From: Planctomycetota bacterium
GTDB lineage: Bacteria; Planctomycetota; UBA1135; UBA2386
Direction: 5' to 3'
DNA: 64,000 nt
Assembly: GCA_020638735.1 (NCBI GenBank)
Contig: JACKHZ010000011.1
Coordinates: forward strand, 615,320 to 679,319
The translations under genes were made by a program, and so were the position numbers. Below the pieces are notes generated by a model. The model saw only the letters and a list, made by a program, of their open reading frames with translations, was not told the DNA's origin and ran no database searches. Shown one piece after another: positions 19,561 to 27,835 of the stretch (positions are counted from its first letter, which is position 1; each line of letters starts with the position of its first letter).

Positions 19561-22500
19561 TCAGTACCTCACCGTCGTGATGCCGTTCTTGAAGCGGATC
19601 AGCACGCCGCCGCGCTCGGCCGCGGCCTCGGCGGCGACGTCGCCGAGCTGCAGCTCCTTGGCGGCGACCACCTCGCCGTTCTCGACTTCGCGCGGCACCG
19701 GGCCGGACAGCACCGCGGTGTTCGGCAGCTCGACCGGGCGCCCCGGCTGCGCCGCCGCGACCAGCACGAGCTCCCGGCGCGTCGGGTCGTAGCTGCAGCG
19801 CTCCAACGCCGCGCCGCTGCGCAGCACGTGCGGCGCCGGCGGACCGCCGTGCGCCTTGACCTCGACGCGGTAGCGCCCGGGGCGATCCGGCAGGAACACC
19901 GTGCGGCCGTCGAAGCAAGACCACGGCTGCCCGTTCACCTCGACCTCCTGGAAGTCGTCCCCCATGACGACGCACGGCGCCGACAGGCGGCTCGGCTGCA
20001 GCACGTGCACCGTGACCTCGCGCGGCTGCGGCTCCTCGAGCGCCATCACGCGCAGCGAACCCGGCCCCGGGTGCGTGCGCGCCACCACCGCCGGACCGGC
20101 GACGACCTCGATGGTGTCCCCCGGCTCCTGCCAGACGCGCAGCACCGAGCCGCCGCGCGGCGCCGGCGTGCTGCCGCGCCATGTCCACAGCCCGCGCTCG
20201 CGGACCATGAACGGCGTGTCGGCGTCGCGGTCGACCAGCAACAGGCGGTTCCAGGGGAGCGGCATGTCGGTGACCAGCGTCGCGCGGCCGACGCCGCCGA
20301 GCTGCAGCGGCTCGGGCCGATCGATGCCGTCGACGATGCGCGCGGCGTGCGGCAGCAGCGCGGCGCCGCGGCCGTGCGGCGCGAGCAACACGCCGACGCG
20401 CGCCCGCAGCCCGGACTCCGGTTGTGCGCGCCAGACCACCTCGCCCTTGCCGAGCACGAAGTGCTCGTAGCGCGACAGCTGCAGCGGCACGATCAGCACG
20501 TCGGGGGCACGCACATCGTCGCAGCCGAGCACGAAGGGCGCTCGCCGCGCCGCCGGATCGTCGCCGTCGCTGCCGCTGACCAGCGCGTAGTCGGGCAGCT
20601 GCAGCCGTCGCTCGAGCTGCAGGTTGCGCGCGGCCCGTTCGCAGCGTGTCTCGATGACGAAGCCCGGCTGGTCGGCCATCGCCGTCAACGCGACCTCCTC
20701 CTGGTGGTAGCTCGACAGCGAGCGCTCGATCAGCTGCGCGACGCTGCCGGCGGGGATCGTGACCTCGGCCTCGACGCCGACGTCGCCGGCGCGGCTCGTG
20801 CGCAGGCGGTCGATCGCCACCAGGCTGCCGTCGAGCACTTCGAGCGACAACAGCCGCGTCCCCGACCGGGCGATGTGCACCGGCACCGTCAGCGCCACGC
20901 TGCGGCCGCGGTCCGAGACCGCGATCGCGCGCAGCAGCACGTCGTCGAGCCGCAGCGCGACGAGGCTCGAGCCGCGTTCGCTGCGCAGGTCGAGCTCCAG
21001 CTCGTGGTAGCCCGCAGACGGCGCCCATTCGAACGCGGCGCGCTGCGGCCAGGTCGGCGCGTCGCCGAAGCCGAGCAGGGCCGGCGGCTGCGGGTCGCAG
21101 CCCGGCCCGTTGCCGACCCGCACCGCGTCGCCGTAGCCGCCCTCGCCGCGGTACCCGCGCTCGAGGAAGTCGACGCGCTCGTTGCTCAGCGCGGCGACGT
21201 CGGGCCGCCCGCCGAACAGCCGGGTGCGCAACAGCGACGGGCTGAGCGCCACGGCGGCGTCGCCGAAGCGCGCCAGTCCGCGCGGGTCGTAGGCGAGCGC
21301 GCCGCCGCTGCCGAGCAGCCGGAACCAGTTGTTCTGCAGCGCGTGCACCGCAGCCGGCGCAGCGACCGTCGCGCCGAAGCCTGCCGGCCGTTCGTCGAGC
21401 AGCTCGGCGGCCGCGGCGCGCACGCCGTCCTGGCCGGTCGCCGCCAGCGGCATCGCCACCGCCGCGACCAGCGGTTCGCTGCCGAGACCGTGCACGTAGG
21501 CGACGGTGTCCGGGCCGAGCGTGCGCGGGTCGTGGCGCCGCCACAGCGCGGCGCCGCCCTGCAGCCGCCGCGCGCGCACGAACGTGTTCCACTGCGCCAC
21601 CAGCCAGTCCGCATGGCAGCCGCCGCCGCGCACGCCGTTGCCGAGCGAGCGGTCGGCGCCGTGCCGCGCGTCGAGCACGCCGATCGGGAAGCGGTCGGCG
21701 GCGAAGCCGTCGCGCCACCCCGCGGCCACGCCGGCCAGCGACAGGCCGCGCGGCGCGCCGTCGTCGGCGTCGAGCGCGCGCAGCGCCCCGGCCATCGGCG
21801 GGGCCTGTTCGCCGCCGCAGTACAACACCGCGGCGGGCTGGTAGTCCTGCACCATCAGACGGCCGTAACCGCGGCCGTCGCTCCACCACTGCCGCAGGCC
21901 GATGCCGTCGAACGCGCCGGCGCCGAGCCGCCGCACCGACAGCAGCTCGCGCGCCAGCCAGCGCAGCGCGACGAGGCGTTCGGTCGGCCGGTCCCCGACC
22001 GGCAGCGGGTCGAGGCCGAGCAACGACAACAGACCGCGCGCGTGCGCCTCGTCCGCCAGCGCGCGCAGCCCGCTCGAGCCGAAGCTGGCGTCGACGGCGT
22101 CACCGCGGAACGAACCCGGCCGCTCGATGGCGTCGTCCTTGTTCCACGGCAACGGCACGCCGTGGCGCGCGTCGGTCAGCTCGAACTCGACGAGGTCGGC
22201 GCCGGCGACCCAGCTCGGGTGCAGCGCGTCGCGCAGCAGCTCGTCGCGCGGCCGCACCGCGTCGGGTTCTTCGCCGTCGTAGAGGCCGACCTGCCAGCCC
22301 CAGTGCGCGAGCAGCGGCACGATCGGCGGCCCGTCGGCGGGCAGCGCCGGCGCGTCGGCCGGCGCGCTGCGCTCGGCGACGCTCCACACCTGGACCGGCG
22401 CGGCCGCGCCACCGACGCTCGCGGCGCAGCAGGCGACGAACGCGCGGGCGTTGGCGCGCACGACCTCGTCCGCGCAGCCGAGCTCGGGCAGCAGCCCGCA

Positions 22501-23190
22501 GGCCAGCACCTGCCCGCGGCCGACCGCGTAGCGCAGCAGCACCGGCGCGTCGCTGGCCTTCGGCTGGCCGTCCTCGACCGCGCCGAGCCGCGCGACCACC
22601 TCGCCCTTCTGCGGCGCGCCGAGCCGCCACGCGCACAGCGGCAGCGTGCAACCGATGCCGCCGGTGATCGGGAACGAGAACTCCCCGTGCCGCGCGGTCA
22701 GGCCTTCGAACAAGGCCGCGTGCTTTCCCGACACGAGGGTCAACGACAGCTCGGCTTCGCCGCGCAGGGCGCGGTGGTCGAAGCCCCAGCGGTAGACGGT
22801 GTTCTCGGGCACCTCGGGCTCGACGCCGAGCGCGGCGACCCAGCGCGCGGCGTGGCCGAACAGCACCAACCGCCCACCCTGCTGCACGAACTGCAGCAGC
22901 GCCTGCGCGCGCGGTTCGTCGAGGGACGACGTCGGTTCGCGCCAGTTGGGGTCCACCACCACCAGCGTCAACGCCGGGTCGAGCCCCTGCTTGGGCAGCT
23001 CGTGCGGCACCGGACCTAGCCGCACGGTGTGGGCGTCGCGCAGCGCGGCGCGCCACTCGGGCAGCACGGTGACGTCGTCAGGGCCGGCGCGCCGCGCGAC
23101 GCACGCCGCCAACGCGATGGCCGCGCCGCACAGCGCGAGCCGCTGCATCCGCCGGGGACGCTTCAGGGAGCCGAGTTGCTGAGCCGACAT
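19561..23190 (-). CDS. Very large lipoprotein of unknown function
   Basis: About 1209 residues from the ATG at 23190; an ATG at 23148 is also possible and gives the shortest lipoprotein signal (MQRLALCGAAIALAAC). Residues 30-270 look like the flavodoxin/GATase-like DUF4350-type domain ('LTLVVVDPNWREP', 'LLQFVQQGGRLVLFGHA', 'GRGQVLACGLLPE'). About 285-620 resembles a TIM-barrel hydrolase ('LLAHWGWQVGLYDGEE', 'GADLVEFELTDARHG', 'AFDGIGLRQWWSDGRG'). The rest is beta-sandwich-like with carbohydrate-binding features. I cannot name a family for the whole. The order suggests sensing or cutting of a surface polymer. It diverges from the MBL-fold gene. Confidence 0.65.
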   Translation of the reverse strand: MSAQQLGSLKRPRRMQRLALCGAAIALAACVARRAGPDDVTVLPEWRAALRDAHTVRLGPVPHELPKQGLDPALTLVVVDPNWREPTSSLDEPRAQALLQFVQQGGRLVLFGHAARWVAALGVEPEVPENTVYRWGFDHRALRGEAELSLTLVSGKHAALFEGLTARHGEFSFPITGGIGCTLPLCAWRLGAPQKGEVVARLGAVEDGQPKASDAPVLLRYAVGRGQVLACGLLPELGCADEVVRANARAFVACCAASVGGAAAPVQVWSVAERSAPADAPALPADGPPIVPLLAHWGWQVGLYDGEEPDAVRPRDELLRDALHPSWVAGADLVEFELTDARHGVPLPWNKDDAIERPGSFRGDAVDASFGSSGLRALADEAHARGLLSLLGLDPLPVGDRPTERLVALRWLARELLSVRRLGAGAFDGIGLRQWWSDGRGYGRLMVQDYQPAAVLYCGGEQAPPMAGALRALDADDGAPRGLSLAGVAAGWRDGFAADRFPIGVLDARHGADRSLGNGVRGGGCHADWLVAQWNTFVRARRLQGGAALWRRHDPRTLGPDTVAYVHGLGSEPLVAAVAMPLAATGQDGVRAAAAELLDERPAGFGATVAAPAAVHALQNNWFRLLGSGGALAYDPRGLARFGDAAVALSPSLLRTRLFGGRPDVAALSNERVDFLERGYRGEGGYGDAVRVGNGPGCDPQPPALLGFGDAPTWPQRAAFEWAPSAGYHELELDLRSERGSSLVALRLDDVLLRAIAVSDRGRSVALTVPVHIARSGTRLLSLEVLDGSLVAIDRLRTSRAGDVGVEAEVTIPAGSVAQLIERSLSSYHQEEVALTAMADQPGFVIETRCERAARNLQLERRLQLPDYALVSGSDGDDPAARRAPFVLGCDDVRAPDVLIVPLQLSRYEHFVLGKGEVVWRAQPESGLRARVGVLLAPHGRGAALLPHAARIVDGIDRPEPLQLGGVGRATLVTDMPLPWNRLLLVDRDADTPFMVRERGLWTWRGSTPAPRGGSVLRVWQEPGDTIEVVAGPAVVARTHPGPGSLRVMALEEPQPREVTVHVLQPSRLSAPCVVMGDDFQEVEVNGQPWSCFDGRTVFLPDRPGRYRVEVKAHGGPPAPHVLRSGAALERCSYDPTRRELVLVAAAQPGRPVELPNTAVLSGPVPREVENGEVVAAKELQLGDVAAEAAAERGGVLIRFKNGITTVRY

Positions 23191-23214
23191 GCGGGCGTAG
23201 AGTCCTTGCCAACG

Positions 23215-23967
23215 ATGGATCGGCAGCACCCCACCTCCTCACTTGAGGGTTCCTCCCTGGAGGACCGTCTGTATTTTCGACAGTGGCTGGCCGGCCGTGA
23301 CTTCGGTGCAGCATCGCCGGTCGCCGGGCAGATGGCCAACTTCGTCTACGCGGTCGGCGATCGCCTCACCGGCGAGGCGGTGCTGGTCGACCCGTGCTAC
23401 GCGGTCGGCGAACTGTGCGACCTGCTCGAGGCCGACGGCATGCGGCTGACGGGCGCGCTGGCGACGCACTACCACCCGGACCACGTCGGCGGCGACCTGT
23501 TCGGCCACCAGCTCGAAGGCGTCGCGGAGCTGCTCGACCGCTGCCCGTGCAAGATCCACGCGCAGCGCCCCGAGGCGACGTGGATCCAGCGCATGACCGG
23601 CGCCGCGGCGAGCGACCTCGCGCTGCACGACAGCGGCGACGTGCTGATGGTCGGCGAGATCCCGATCACGCTGATCCACACCCCCGGCCACACGCCCGGC
23701 TCGCAGTGCTTCCTGGTGCAGAACCGGCTGCTCGCCGGCGACACGCTGTTCTTGCAGGGCTGCGGCCGGACGGACTTCCCCGGCGGCGACCCGCGGCAGC
23801 TGTACCTGTCGTTGACCCAGAAGCTGATGCAGGTGCCCGACGACGCGGTGCTGTATCCGGGCCACGCCTACGACCCGCGGCCGAACGCGCTGCTCGGCGA
23901 GACGCGGCGCAGCAACCCGGTGTTCCGGCCGAAGACCGAGGCGGAGTGGCTGGCGATGTTCGGCTGA
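23215..23967 (+). CDS. MBL-fold metallo-hydrolase (glyoxalase II / persulfide dioxygenase-like)
   Basis: 250 residues from an ATG (MDRQHPTSSLEG). The metal-binding motif THYHPDHVGGD, a downstream His in PGHTPGS, the bridging Asp in AGDTLF and a final His in LYPGHAYDP define the hydroxyacylglutathione-hydrolase-like branch of the metallo-beta-lactamase fold. Persulfide dioxygenases share these ligands, so the reaction is either thioester hydrolysis or sulfur oxidation. A TAGAGT box 12 bp upstream suggests a very short leader. It diverges from the giant lipoprotein gene. Confidence 0.85.
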   Translation: MDRQHPTSSLEGSSLEDRLYFRQWLAGRDFGAASPVAGQMANFVYAVGDRLTGEAVLVDPCYAVGELCDLLEADGMRLTGALATHYHPDHVGGDLFGHQLEGVAELLDRCPCKIHAQRPEATWIQRMTGAAASDLALHDSGDVLMVGEIPITLIHTPGHTPGSQCFLVQNRLLAGDTLFLQGCGRTDFPGGDPRQLYLSLTQKLMQVPDDAVLYPGHAYDPRPNALLGETRRSNPVFRPKTEAEWLAMFG

Positions 23968-24021
23968 CGAGGTGGGCAAGGTCGCGCGACGCACGTGCGC
24001 CCGAGCCAGGACCGGAATGGA

Positions 24022-24584
24022 TCAGCCGCGCCCTCTGACGTCACCAGCCAGACGTTCCACGACCTCGACGAACACCCTGAAGCTGCGGGAGCTGCTCTTC
24101 CCTGGATCGAGGAAAGCCGCCATTGCTCGCGCACCCGAGACCTTCTGGAATGCCGGGGCGAGCTCAGCCAGAGCAGCCGACGGTTGCGCGACCGAATCGG
24201 GATCACGGAACCGCGACTTCTTGCCTACCCCCGCCAGAGCTTCGTCCTCGAAGGCCCTGGCCAACGCATCCGGGTCCCCCAGATACCAGGCTTCGAGCTC
24301 CTGACAGGCCAGTCGAACCACCGAGTCGCTTCGTCCCGCATCCTCACAAGCCGCGACGAGACGTTCCTTCAGGCTTCGACAATCACCGCCATCGTTGTCG
24401 CGCACGATGACGAAGCGCACGCCGGGCTCTCGCCAGTTCTGGAGCTTGCGCGGAATGCTCTTCTCCAGGTCCTGCTTGCCTTCGTGGGCGACGCACAGGA
24501 ACTGGAGGTCGGGAGTCGGGGCAACAAACCTTCGAGCAGCACCTTGCAGGAGAACTCCTCCAGCAGGAACACCACGCGGCTCAT
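24022..24584 (-). pseudogene. DUF4276-like (TOPRIM-like) protein, frameshifted
   Basis: An ATG at 24584 opens MSRVVFLLEEFSCKVLLE, a strand-helix with the acidic residue expected of a TOPRIM-like start. Near 24515 a single-base shift (CGACTCCCGAC) moves the frame; beyond it the protein continues with 'PDLQFLCVAHEGKQD', 'FVIVRDNDGGDC' (an acidic DxD-type motif) and 'CQELEAWYLGDPDAL'. Total about 187 residues when corrected. Such proteins pair with AAA ATPases in defence loci. The ATG overlaps the stop of the ATPase remnant as ATGA. Base composition is clearly less GC-rich than the neighbours. Confidence 0.6.
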
Positions 24585-25079
24585 CGAGGGCCCGCTCCCT
24601 CGAAGAGCCCCGGCGCGCATGGTCTCGAAACTCCTCCACCAGCTCGTGCATCAGCTCTGGATGGAGCTGGTTCTCGGGCTCCTCGACGGCCAGCAACGGA
24701 TGTGGCTTCGGGTCGTAGAGCAGCACCAAGTAGGCGAACATCTTGATGGTGCCATCCGACACGTAGCGCGCGATGAACGGGTCCTTGAAGCTGCCATCCT
24801 GAAAGCGCAGCACGAGTCGACCATCCTCGGTTGCCTTCGCCTCGACCTTGCTCACCCCGGGCACACGCTCACTCATGATCCGCCGCACACGGTCGAACTG
24901 CGGGCGGTGGTGCTCGAACATGTACTGCGCCACTTGCGCGATGTTGTCACCGCGTGTGGACAAGTGCTCTGCGTAGCCAGCATCTGCGCTCGGCCGAGCC
25001 TCGCGAGTCGGGGCAGGTTCCGGAGTTCAGCGCGCCGGAACAACCGGTAGTTGTGGATCTCGATCGACTCGATCTGCAT
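24581..25079 (-). pseudogene. Remnant of an AAA (OLD/SMC-like) ATPase with internal deletions
   Basis: The N terminus reads MQIESIEIHNYRLFRRAEL, typical of RecF/OLD-like ATPases, but the next segment with the Walker A P-loop is missing. After a junction near 25000 the frame changes and the C-terminal half appears ('STRGDNIAQVAQYMFEHH', 'YVSDGTIKMFAYLVLLY', Walker B-like 'LLAVEEPENQLHPELM'). It then breaks again near 24615: the H-loop region is absent and the last residues, GLFEGAGPR then stop, are in a third frame. So two deletions removed ATP-binding parts. With the following TOPRIM-like gene this was a two-gene system. Confidence 0.6.
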
Positions 25080-25122
25080 GGATCAGGGGCTGGGCAGCCA
25101 AGGTCGTGCGACGAACCTCACT

Positions 25123-25141
25123 CTTGTTGCACGTCAACAAG
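25123..25141. promoter_or_regulatory. 19-bp palindrome upstream of the ATPase remnant
   Basis: CTTGTTG and CAACAAG face each other across a 5-base centre (CACGT), a perfect inverted repeat 44 bp upstream of the ATPase start. It looks like an operator for a dimeric repressor. Its minus-strand form contains TTGACG, which could be a -35 element, but no convincing -10 follows at the right distance. Confidence 0.4.
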
Positions 25142-25206
25142 GTGCGATCGTCCGCGCCAGCGCCAAGTGCTCGATATCTCTGACAGCGCCGTCGCAGGCG
25201 CCCGCG

Positions 25207-25857
25207 TCAGTCCCCCAGCAGGTCGAGCACGCCGCCGCCCTTGCCCTGGTTGTTCTCGAAGCAGGTGAAGTCGATCAGGAACGTCGCCACCAGCAGGATG
25301 CTGCGCACCTCGACCGGCACGTGCGGCTCGCACTCGAGGCCGAACGTGTCGGCGTCGGTGAACATCTCCTTCAGCAGGCCGCCCCACTTCTTGCGGATCG
25401 CGCCGACCTCCTGCTGCTGGAACATCAGCTTGAAGGTCCAGACGCGGAACAGCGGGCTGAAGATCTCCATGACCTCCTCGCCAGCGGCGTTCTCGATGGC
25501 GAAGCGGCGGTGCAGCCAGGACCACTTGCGCTGGATGGCGCCGAGCTTGCGCTCGCCGTCGTAGACCTCCATGCGGTGGAAGAACCAGCGGAACGGCTTC
25601 TCGCCGCGACCGACCTGGCGGCCGTCGCGGTCGTAGACGTGGATCGTCGCCTTGCGGCAACGGCCGAACAGGTTGCGCAGGAACCACGCGCCGAAGCCCT
25701 GTGCCTCCTCGGCGGCCAGGCCCAGCCGGTCGCCCAGCTCGGTCTTGAGCTCGTAGCGGTTCTTCGACTCGAAGCCGAGCAGGATCTCGCCCCACTCCTT
25801 GGTCTGCTGGATCAACACCCGCTCGTGCTCGCCGACGATCGCTTCGAGTCCGCTCAT
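25207..25857 (-). CDS. Phospholipid scramblase-related (LURP-one-like) protein
   Basis: 216 residues from the ATG that begins MSGLEAIVGEHERVLIQQ; longer in-frame starts add low-quality sequence. The beta-rich body matches scramblase-related/LURP-one proteins: 'YELKTELGDRLGLAAEEA', 'ATIHVYDRDGRQVGRGEKP', 'HRRFAIENAAGEEVMEIF' and a second round of 'VGAIRKKWGGLLKEMFTDADTFGLE'. The hydrophobic C-terminal segment (SILLVATFLIDFTCFE) fits the buried or membrane helix of the family. Its role in bacteria is unknown; Ca-dependent lipid scrambling is an extrapolation from eukaryotes. Confidence 0.75.
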   Translation of the reverse strand: MSGLEAIVGEHERVLIQQTKEWGEILLGFESKNRYELKTELGDRLGLAAEEAQGFGAWFLRNLFGRCRKATIHVYDRDGRQVGRGEKPFRWFFHRMEVYDGERKLGAIQRKWSWLHRRFAIENAAGEEVMEIFSPLFRVWTFKLMFQQQEVGAIRKKWGGLLKEMFTDADTFGLECEPHVPVEVRSILLVATFLIDFTCFENNQGKGGGVLDLLGD

Positions 25858-25969
25858 GGCGAGCATGCTGCCGCGCGTGGCCCCACCTGGCAATCGCGCA
25901 GGATCCGGCGAAACCATGTCGCGTGCGCCTGCGACTCCGCGGATGTGCGAGCACGGCCGACCCATCGCG

Positions 25970-26206
25970 ATGCTCGACGCCACCCGCAGGAGGAAGCTGA
26001 TGAGGCTGTTCGCCGACGCCGCCGGACGACCGCCGACGATGTGGCCGGAGTTCGTCGCCGAGGCGTGTGCCGGGGAGCCGGAGCTGGCCGGCGAGCTGCG
26101 CACGCTGCTGCACAACCTGCCGCGCATCGATCGCTTCCTCGACCAGCCAGCCGAGCTCGAGCCGGGAGAAGCACCTCCGCCGGCGGCCGGGGAAGGGGCC
26201 TGGTGA
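25970..26206 (+). CDS. Small protein resembling the N-terminal region of planctomycete Ser/Thr kinases
   Basis: 78 residues from an ATG (MLDATRRRKLMRLFADA). The helical pattern 'RLFADAAGRPPTMWPEFVAEACAGEPELAGELRTLL' follows the short helical region that precedes the kinase domain in many planctomycete kinases (usually ending in 'AxxLL'), but no kinase domain follows; the frame stops after a Pro/Glu-rich tail. It lies between two minus-strand genes. It may be a true small gene, a truncated kinase remnant or a chance frame in GC-rich DNA. Confidence 0.4.
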   Translation: MLDATRRRKLMRLFADAAGRPPTMWPEFVAEACAGEPELAGELRTLLHNLPRIDRFLDQPAELEPGEAPPPAAGEGAW

Positions 26207-26233
26207 GCCGCGTGCCAGGCGCTGCACGCTCCG

Positions 26234-27148
26234 TCAACCGCCGTCGCCGCCAGGGCGGCGACGCTCCTCGAGCTCGGCGAGGGTCTTGGGCCAGTCCTTC
26301 CTGAGCAGCTGCGACAGGCCGCGGTCGGCGAGCAGCCGTCCCTCGCACTGACAGGTCACGCAGTAGTTGCACTCGCTGTCCGCGTAGCGGACGCGCTGCA
26401 CGGGCGAGCCGCAGACCGGGCAGGGCTGCCGGTAGCGGCCGTGCACCGCCATGCCGTCGCGGAACGCGGTCACCTTCTTCGGCCAGCCACCTGCCGCCTC
26501 GGCGCGCAGTCGCTGCGTCCACTCGGCGAACACGGCGCAGATCGCCTGCCGCAGCCGCGCGACCTGCGCGTCGTCGAGCCGCGACGTCAGCGTCACCGGA
26601 CTCAGCCTGGCGCGGTGCAGGATCTCGTCGGAGTAGGCGTTGCCGATGCCGGAGAACAGCGTCGGATCGCAGAGCGCGCGCTTCAGCGTGCGGTTCTCGC
26701 TGCGCAACCTGGTCGCGAACTGCTCCGGCGTCGCGCTCTCGACCTCCAGTCCGCCGCGGTCGAACCCGGCGAGACCCGCGCGCCCCTCGACCAGGTGCAG
26801 CGACGCGCGCTTCTTGCTGCCGGCTTCGGTCAGCACCAGCGTGCCGCGGCCGAACAGCAGCGCCGCGACCTCGATGCCGCCGGCGAGCTTCCGTTCGCCG
26901 GGATACCACTGCAGGCGGCCGGCGATCATCAGGTGCAGCACCGCGAACAAGTCACGATCGAAGCCGAACACCAGCCGCTTGCCGAGGCGCTCGACGGTGC
27001 GCAGGGTCGCGCCTTCGAGCACCGCCGGCGCCGGTGCCACCGAGCGCAGCACGAAGGCGCTGCGCAGCCGCAGCTGGTCCAGCACGTCGCCGACCAGCAG
27101 CTGCTCGAGCCGTTCGCGGTAGACGGTGACGTCGGGCAGTTCAGGCAT
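26234..27148 (-). CDS. mutM: Formamidopyrimidine-DNA glycosylase (Fpg/MutM)
   Basis: 304 residues. The enzyme excises oxidised purines such as 8-oxoguanine and nicks the strand. The N-terminal MPELPDV supplies the catalytic Pro2 and Glu3, 'LGKRLVF' the conserved Lys, and 'DPTLFSGIGNAYSDEILHRARLSP' the helix-two-turn-helix. A C-terminal zinc finger follows (CPVCGS...CNYCVTC, from about residue 245). About 35 residues extend beyond the finger (DWPKTLAELEERR), more than usual. It diverges from ppa. Confidence 0.92.
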   Translation of the reverse strand: MPELPDVTVYRERLEQLLVGDVLDQLRLRSAFVLRSVAPAPAVLEGATLRTVERLGKRLVFGFDRDLFAVLHLMIAGRLQWYPGERKLAGGIEVAALLFGRGTLVLTEAGSKKRASLHLVEGRAGLAGFDRGGLEVESATPEQFATRLRSENRTLKRALCDPTLFSGIGNAYSDEILHRARLSPVTLTSRLDDAQVARLRQAICAVFAEWTQRLRAEAAGGWPKKVTAFRDGMAVHGRYRQPCPVCGSPVQRVRYADSECNYCVTCQCEGRLLADRGLSQLLRKDWPKTLAELEERRRPGGDGG

Positions 27149-27175
27149 CGCGCGTCGCAGGCCGAAGGCTAACCA

Positions 27176-27204
27176 CTGGCGAAGCCCACGCCGGTCCCTA
27201 TCCT
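27176..27204 (+). promoter_or_regulatory. Predicted promoter of ppa
   Basis: CTGGCG (27176) and TATCCT (27199-27204) are 17 bases apart. Transcription would start near 27211, only 7 nt before the ATG at 27218, so the mRNA would have almost no leader. No ribosome-binding sequence is present. Confidence 0.4.
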
Positions 27205-27217
27205 GCTCGCGCCAAGA

Positions 27218-27810
<593 letters not shown>

Positions 27811-27835
<25 letters not shown>

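Noticed and set aside
19249..23019. 1256-codon plus-strand open frame opposite the giant lipoprotein
   Set aside because: Composition is Arg/His/Ala-rich without domains; the minus-strand product has a lipobox and recognisable folds. Long antisense frames are expected at this GC content.
24022..24963. A single 313-codon gene for an ATPase-like protein
   Set aside because: The frame joins the ATPase C-terminal half to the DUF4276 partner by chance; the ATGA overlap at 24581-24584 shows two genes originally.
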